NCBI GenBank assembly: GCA_005502805.1
Contig: SCMY01000004.1
Coordinates: forward strand, 310,001 to 374,000
Length of the DNA: 64,000 nt
Direction of reading: 5' to 3'
DNA from: Rhizobiales bacterium 2SD
GTDB taxonomy: Bacteria > Pseudomonadota > Alphaproteobacteria > Rhizobiales > Beijerinckiaceae
Part shown: piece by piece, positions 60,715-64,000 of the stretch
Layout of the letters: each line of letters begins with the position of its first letter
How positions within the stretch are numbered: the stretch's first letter is position 1
Position numbers and translations under genes: made by a program
The notes under the pieces: model-generated
Databases searched by the model: none
What the model saw: the letters and a program-made list of their open reading frames with translations, nothing else
Told to the model about the DNA's origin: nothing

Positions 60715-62312
60715 GCTTCCACCGCCCTGCCCTTCAGCGCGAACAGGCCGCGCGGGCGCTTCTGGATGAACAGGATGATGAAGACCAGCAGCGCGATCTT
60801 TCCGAGCACGGCGCCGGCATAGGGCTCCAATAGCTTGTTGGCGACGCCGAGGCTCATGGCGCTGATCAGCGTGCCCCAGAGATTGCCGACGCCGCCGAAG
60901 ACCACGACCATGAACGAGTCGATGATGTAGCTCTGGCCGAGATTGGGGCTGACATTGTCGATCTGCGAGAGCGCGACGCCGGCAAGGCCCGCGATCCCCG
61001 AACCCAGCCCGAAGGTCAGCGCGTCGATCCGCCCGGTGCGGATGCCCATCGCCGAGGCCATGCGCCGGTTCTGGGTGACGGCCCGCATCTGCAGGCCCAT
61101 CGGCGTCAGCTTCAGGATCGCCAGCAGCGCCAGGAAGACCAGTGCCGCGAAGACGATGATCCAGAGCCGGTTCCAGGTGATGGCGAGGCCCCCGAGCTCG
61201 AAAGCGCCGGACATGAAGCTGGGCGCGCCGACCTCGCGATTGGTCGGGCCGAAGGCGGTGCGCACCGCCTGCTGCAGGATCAGGCTGATGCCCCAGGTCG
61301 CCAGCAGCGTCTCCAACGGTCGGCCATAGAGGAAGCGGATGACGCCGCGCTCGATCGCGATGCCGACGGCGCCGGCGACGATGAAGGCGGCCGGCAGCGC
61401 GATCGCCAGCGACCAGTCGAACAAATAGGGCGCATGGGCTCGGATCAGTTCCTGCACCACGAAGGTGGTGTAGGCGCCGAGCATCACCATCTCGCCATGG
61501 GCCATGTTGATCACGCCCATCACGCCGAAGGTGATGGCGAGGCCGATCGCGGCAAGCAGCAGCACCGAGCCGAGCGAGAGCCCGTACCAGAGGTTCTGCC
61601 CAGCCCGCCACAAAGCGAGCTTGCCCTCGATCTCGGAGATGGCGCGCGCCTGCGCTTCCTTCAGGCCTGGCGTGGCGTCGCCCGGCAGGGCGCGCAGCGT
61701 CGCCAGCGCATCCTGGTCGCCGCGCTCACGCAGCACGTCGACGGCGGCGATCCGGTCGAAGGGCGGCGCGTCGGTCTTGACGATCAGGATCGCGGCTTGC
61801 GCCTCGCGCAGCGCCCGGCGTGCCCGGTCGTTGCTTTCCTTGGCGATGGCGGCTTCGAGGACGGGCAGCACCGAGACGTCGCGGGCCCGGAACACCGCCT
61901 CGGCCGCCGCAACGCGCTTAGCCGGATCGGGGTTGATCAGTCCGAGCCCGCCGAGCGCGCCCTGGATCACCCGCCGCACATTGTTGTTCAGCCTGACCGA
62001 GTTCAGCCCAGCCGGCGCAGCTGCGAGCGCCTGCCCGGTCTTCGCGTCGAGAAAGCCGCCCTCCTTGGTCTTCACCGCGACCGCGCCGCCGCCAGCGAGC
62101 AGCCGCCCATCGGCCAGCGCCTCGATGATCACGGCCGCGTTCGGATGCGCGCTCTGGACGAGGATGTCGATCGCGCGCGCCGTGTCCGAGAAGCTGTCGG
62201 CGTTGAGGCGGGCGAAGGCGTCGTCGCCGCTCTGTGCGAGGGCGACGGCCGGCGCGAAGGCGAGCGTCATCGCGAGCGCAAGCATGCGCAGGAGGCTGGG
62301 AAGGATCCGCAT
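60711..62312 (-). CDS. urtB: Urea ABC transporter permease UrtB
   Basis: 533 residues, the long form expected of UrtB. A signal peptide (MLALAMTLAFAPAVALAQ) and a periplasmic helical domain of about 200 residues (DDAFARLNADSFSDTARAID ... EAQARAISEIEGKLALW) precede a LivH-type permease (about 240-530: FGVMGVINMAHGEMVMLGAY, RAVTQNRRMASAMGIRTGRI). The N-terminal extension distinguishes UrtB from LivH. It follows urtA after a 121-bp gap holding two strong hairpins. Confidence 0.95.
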   Translation of the reverse strand: MRILPSLLRMLALAMTLAFAPAVALAQSGDDAFARLNADSFSDTARAIDILVQSAHPNAAVIIEALADGRLLAGGGAVAVKTKEGGFLDAKTGQALAAAPAGLNSVRLNNNVRRVIQGALGGLGLINPDPAKRVAAAEAVFRARDVSVLPVLEAAIAKESNDRARRALREAQAAILIVKTDAPPFDRIAAVDVLRERGDQDALATLRALPGDATPGLKEAQARAISEIEGKLALWRAGQNLWYGLSLGSVLLLAAIGLAITFGVMGVINMAHGEMVMLGAYTTFVVQELIRAHAPYLFDWSLAIALPAAFIVAGAVGIAIERGVIRFLYGRPLETLLATWGISLILQQAVRTAFGPTNREVGAPSFMSGAFELGGLAITWNRLWIIVFAALVFLALLAILKLTPMGLQMRAVTQNRRMASAMGIRTGRIDALTFGLGSGIAGLAGVALSQIDNVSPNLGQSYIIDSFMVVVFGGVGNLWGTLISAMSLGVANKLLEPYAGAVLGKIALLVFIILFIQKRPRGLFALKGRAVEA

Positions 62313-62341
62313 GTCTCGCTTCGATTGGCTGGTCGGCTATC

Positions 62342-62421
62342 GAGCCTGCCACCGGCCGATCCGGCGGCAGGCTCAGGCAATTCGAAGGGCGGCCGGGCGT
62401 TGATCGACCGTGCCGCCCTTC
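62342..62421 (-). promoter_or_regulatory. Two intercistronic hairpins between urtA and urtB
   Basis: Stem 1: GAAGGGCGGC (62384-62393) with GCCGCCCTTC (62412-62421), 10 bp perfect. Stem 2: GAGCCTGCC (62342-62350) with GGCAGGCTC (62366-62374), 9 bp perfect. No T-run follows, so they are more likely to stabilise or process the abundant urtA message than to terminate it. Confidence 0.6.
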
Positions 62422-62433
62422 CCCCTCTTCAGC

Positions 62434-63720
62434 TCAGGTGCCGCTGCCGGCGCACTTGCCGGTCTTGACGTTGAAGTTGCCGCACTTCTTCTCGACCCAG
62501 TCGCCGATCAGGTCCTTGGAGCCGTCGAGCTCCTTCGACCAGGCGTCGCCGGCGACGAGGCCGGTCTTCGAGACCACGTCGAACTGGCCGTCGGCCTTGA
62601 TCTCGCCAATCAGCACCGGCTTGGTGATGTGGTGGTTCGGCAGCATCTTCGAGACGCCGCCGGTCAGGTTCGGGGCCTCGATGCCGGGCAGAGCGTCGAT
62701 GACCTTGTCCGGATCGGTGGACTTGGCCTTCTCGACCGCCTTCACCCACATGTTGAAACCGATAACATGGGCCTCCATCGGATCGTTGGTGACGGCCTTG
62801 TCGTTCTTCTTGAAGGCCTTCCACTGCTTGATGAAGGCTTCGTTCTCCGGCGTCTTGACCGACTGGAAGTAGTTCCAGGCGGCCAGATGCCCGACCAGCG
62901 GCTTGGTGTCGATGCCGGCGAGCTCCTCCTCGCCGACCGAGAAGGCCACGACCGGGATGTCTGTCGCCTTGATGCCCTGGTTGCCGAGCTCCTTGTAGAA
63001 CGGCACGTTCGCGTCGCCGTTGATGGTCGAGACCACGGCGGTCTTCTTGCCGGCCGTGCCGAACTTCTTGATGTCGGAGACGATGGTCTGCCAGTCGGAA
63101 TGGCCGAACGGCGTGTAGTTGATCAGGATGTCCTCGGACTTGACGCCCTTGGACTTGAGGTACGCCTCGAGGATCTTGTTGGTCGTGCGCGGATAGACAT
63201 AGTCGGTGCCGGCGAGCACCCAGCGCTCGACCTTCTCCTCCTTGGCGAGATAGTCGACGGCCGGGATCGCCTGCTGGTTCGGCGCAGCGCCGGTATAGAA
63301 GACATTGCGCTCGCTCTCCTCGCCCTCGTACTGGACGGGATAGAACAGGATCGAGTTCAGCTCCTTGAACACCGGGAGCACCGACTTGCGGGAGACCGAG
63401 GTCCAGCAGCCGAACACGGCCGCGACCTTGTCCTTGACGATCAGCTCTCGCGCCTTCTCGGCGAAGAGCGGCCAGTTCGAGGCCGGGTCGACCACGACCG
63501 CCTCCAGCTTCTTGCCGAGCACGCCGCCCTTCTTGTTCTGCTCCTCGATGAGCATCAGCATGACGTCCTTCAGCGTCGTCTCCGAGATCGCCATCGTGCC
63601 GGAGAGCGAGTGCAGGATGCCGACCTTGATGGTCTCTTGCGCCTGCGCCGGCAGCAGCGAGGAGAGAACCGTGGCGCCCGCGAAGGCGGCGCCCATGACC
63701 ACGCGACGAGTGAGTTTCAC
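62434..63720 (-). CDS. urtA: Urea ABC transporter substrate-binding protein UrtA
   Basis: 428 residues from a GTG at 63720 preceded by GGGGGAC; upstream in-frame sequence has no protein character. A twin-arginine-like signal (KLTRRVVMGAAFAGATVLSS) is followed by the UrtA body: ETIKVGILHSLSGTMAISET, VFGCWTSVSRKSVLPVFKEL, FYPVQYEGEESERNVFYTGA, all diagnostic for urea/short-amide binding proteins. First gene of urtABCDE; a near-consensus sigma-54 promoter lies 75-92 bp upstream. Confidence 0.96.
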   Translation of the reverse strand: MKLTRRVVMGAAFAGATVLSSLLPAQAQETIKVGILHSLSGTMAISETTLKDVMLMLIEEQNKKGGVLGKKLEAVVVDPASNWPLFAEKARELIVKDKVAAVFGCWTSVSRKSVLPVFKELNSILFYPVQYEGEESERNVFYTGAAPNQQAIPAVDYLAKEEKVERWVLAGTDYVYPRTTNKILEAYLKSKGVKSEDILINYTPFGHSDWQTIVSDIKKFGTAGKKTAVVSTINGDANVPFYKELGNQGIKATDIPVVAFSVGEEELAGIDTKPLVGHLAAWNYFQSVKTPENEAFIKQWKAFKKNDKAVTNDPMEAHVIGFNMWVKAVEKAKSTDPDKVIDALPGIEAPNLTGGVSKMLPNHHITKPVLIGEIKADGQFDVVSKTGLVAGDAWSKELDGSKDLIGDWVEKKCGNFNVKTGKCAGSGT

Positions 63721-63794
63721 TGCGATGTCCCCCGAAGGTCCCTGTTGACCGCGCCCCTCCCGGGCGCAGCTGCCTTGTCGGCTGGCGGGAATGT

Positions 63795-63812
63795 TCGCAA
63801 GCGACGTGCCAA
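63795..63812 (-). promoter_or_regulatory. Sigma-54 (RpoN) promoter of urtABCDE
   Basis: Read on the minus strand: TTGGCACG, four bases (TCGC), TTGCGA. The -24 GG and -12 GC elements and their spacing match the RpoN consensus. The expected start site lies near 63786, leaving a leader of about 65 bases to the urtA GTG. This predicts NtrC-dependent activation under nitrogen limitation. The remaining sequence to 64000 shows no gene; I could not identify a convincing NtrC site. Confidence 0.85.
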
Positions 63813-64000
63813 CCCGGCGGAAGGCCATTTCGGCACTGCAACAAGGCGTGTTCAGGGCGGCTTTCGGAGCGATTTCCTGCGGACAGGCCGCTGATCGGCG
63901 CAAGGAAGATGCGACAAGGCCGCAAATGGCCATGCAATAGGCAGACCATGAGCCCATGAATTAGGCAGCTGAGATCCACTGCGATCCAATGCCTGATTTT

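Noticed and set aside
62410-63894. 494-codon plus-strand frame opposite urtA
   Set aside because: urtA is unambiguous; the antisense product is Asp/Arg/Leu-rich without a family.
63840-63900. Possible NtrC site upstream of urtA
   Set aside because: A GCACT...GCGTG pair has poor symmetry; I could not support it beyond chance.

Overview
The window is a G+C-rich, densely packed chromosomal segment from an alphaproteobacterium, most likely a soil or plant-associated Hyphomicrobiales (Rhizobiales) member. A Bosea-like genus is my inference from gene content and repeats, not from a search. Supporting signs are a DUF2336 protein, an OpgC-type glucan modifier, the erpA/dgt/argS/SPOR/nagZ/scpAB/tatABC neighbourhood typical of the order, an acdR-acdS pair and a complete urtABCDE cluster. 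I count about 65 protein genes and recognise no rRNA, tRNA or CRISPR array.

Layout. 1-8.7 kb: MarC, a PepSY membrane protein with a Cys-rich partner, an isonitrile hydratase-like protein divergent from a GlxA-type regulator, an HD protein, a GNAT enzyme, a secreted MetX-like hydrolase and an M20 peptidase. 8.6-10.4 kb: a solitary peptide-type binding protein bracketed by two copies of a hairpin-rich repeat. 10.5-22 kb: a DUF2336/lytic transglycosylase pair, a MaoC/CoA-ester lyase pair, an MFS pump with divergent LysR gene, a nitroreductase/flavin reductase operon, an SGNH hydrolase and OpgC. 22-35.5 kb: the conserved cell-envelope and chromosome-segregation block (tatABC, scpAB, nagZ, SPOR, argS, dgt, erpA), interrupted by an orphan ABC ATPase and by a TRAP binding protein plus arginase-family gene. 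35.5-54 kb: ABC-F ATPase, HD-GYP protein, HPP protein, tandem cold-shock protein, enolase-superfamily enzyme, LysE exporter, sirtuin, aminotransferase, a binding protein/hydrolase/MarR unit, a Tat-signal extradiol-dioxygenase-like protein, sugar-acid catabolism genes (uxaA-like, gnd, gntK) and a Kef antiporter.

53.5-57 kb: acdS (ACC deaminase) is divergent from its Lrp-type regulator gene acdR. Directly after acdR lies a markedly AT-rich insert of about 1.5 kb. It carries one SIR2-like gene of the kind found in anti-phage systems, then a decayed fragment of a urea-transporter ATPase gene, and it is bounded by a 59-bp direct repeat of the 3' end of acdR. This is the most unusual locus in the window. 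57-64 kb: a MerR/carboxymuconolactone-decarboxylase-family pair with a classic 19-bp-spacer MerR promoter, then urtABCDE on the minus strand, preceded by a sigma-54 promoter that closely matches consensus, which points to nitrogen control of urea uptake.

Two families of dispersed palindromic repeats occur between genes: a two-copy family near 8.6 and 10.4 kb, and a four-copy family with CGTCAT/ATGACG ends at 27.8, 47.9, 49.9 and 58.0 kb.
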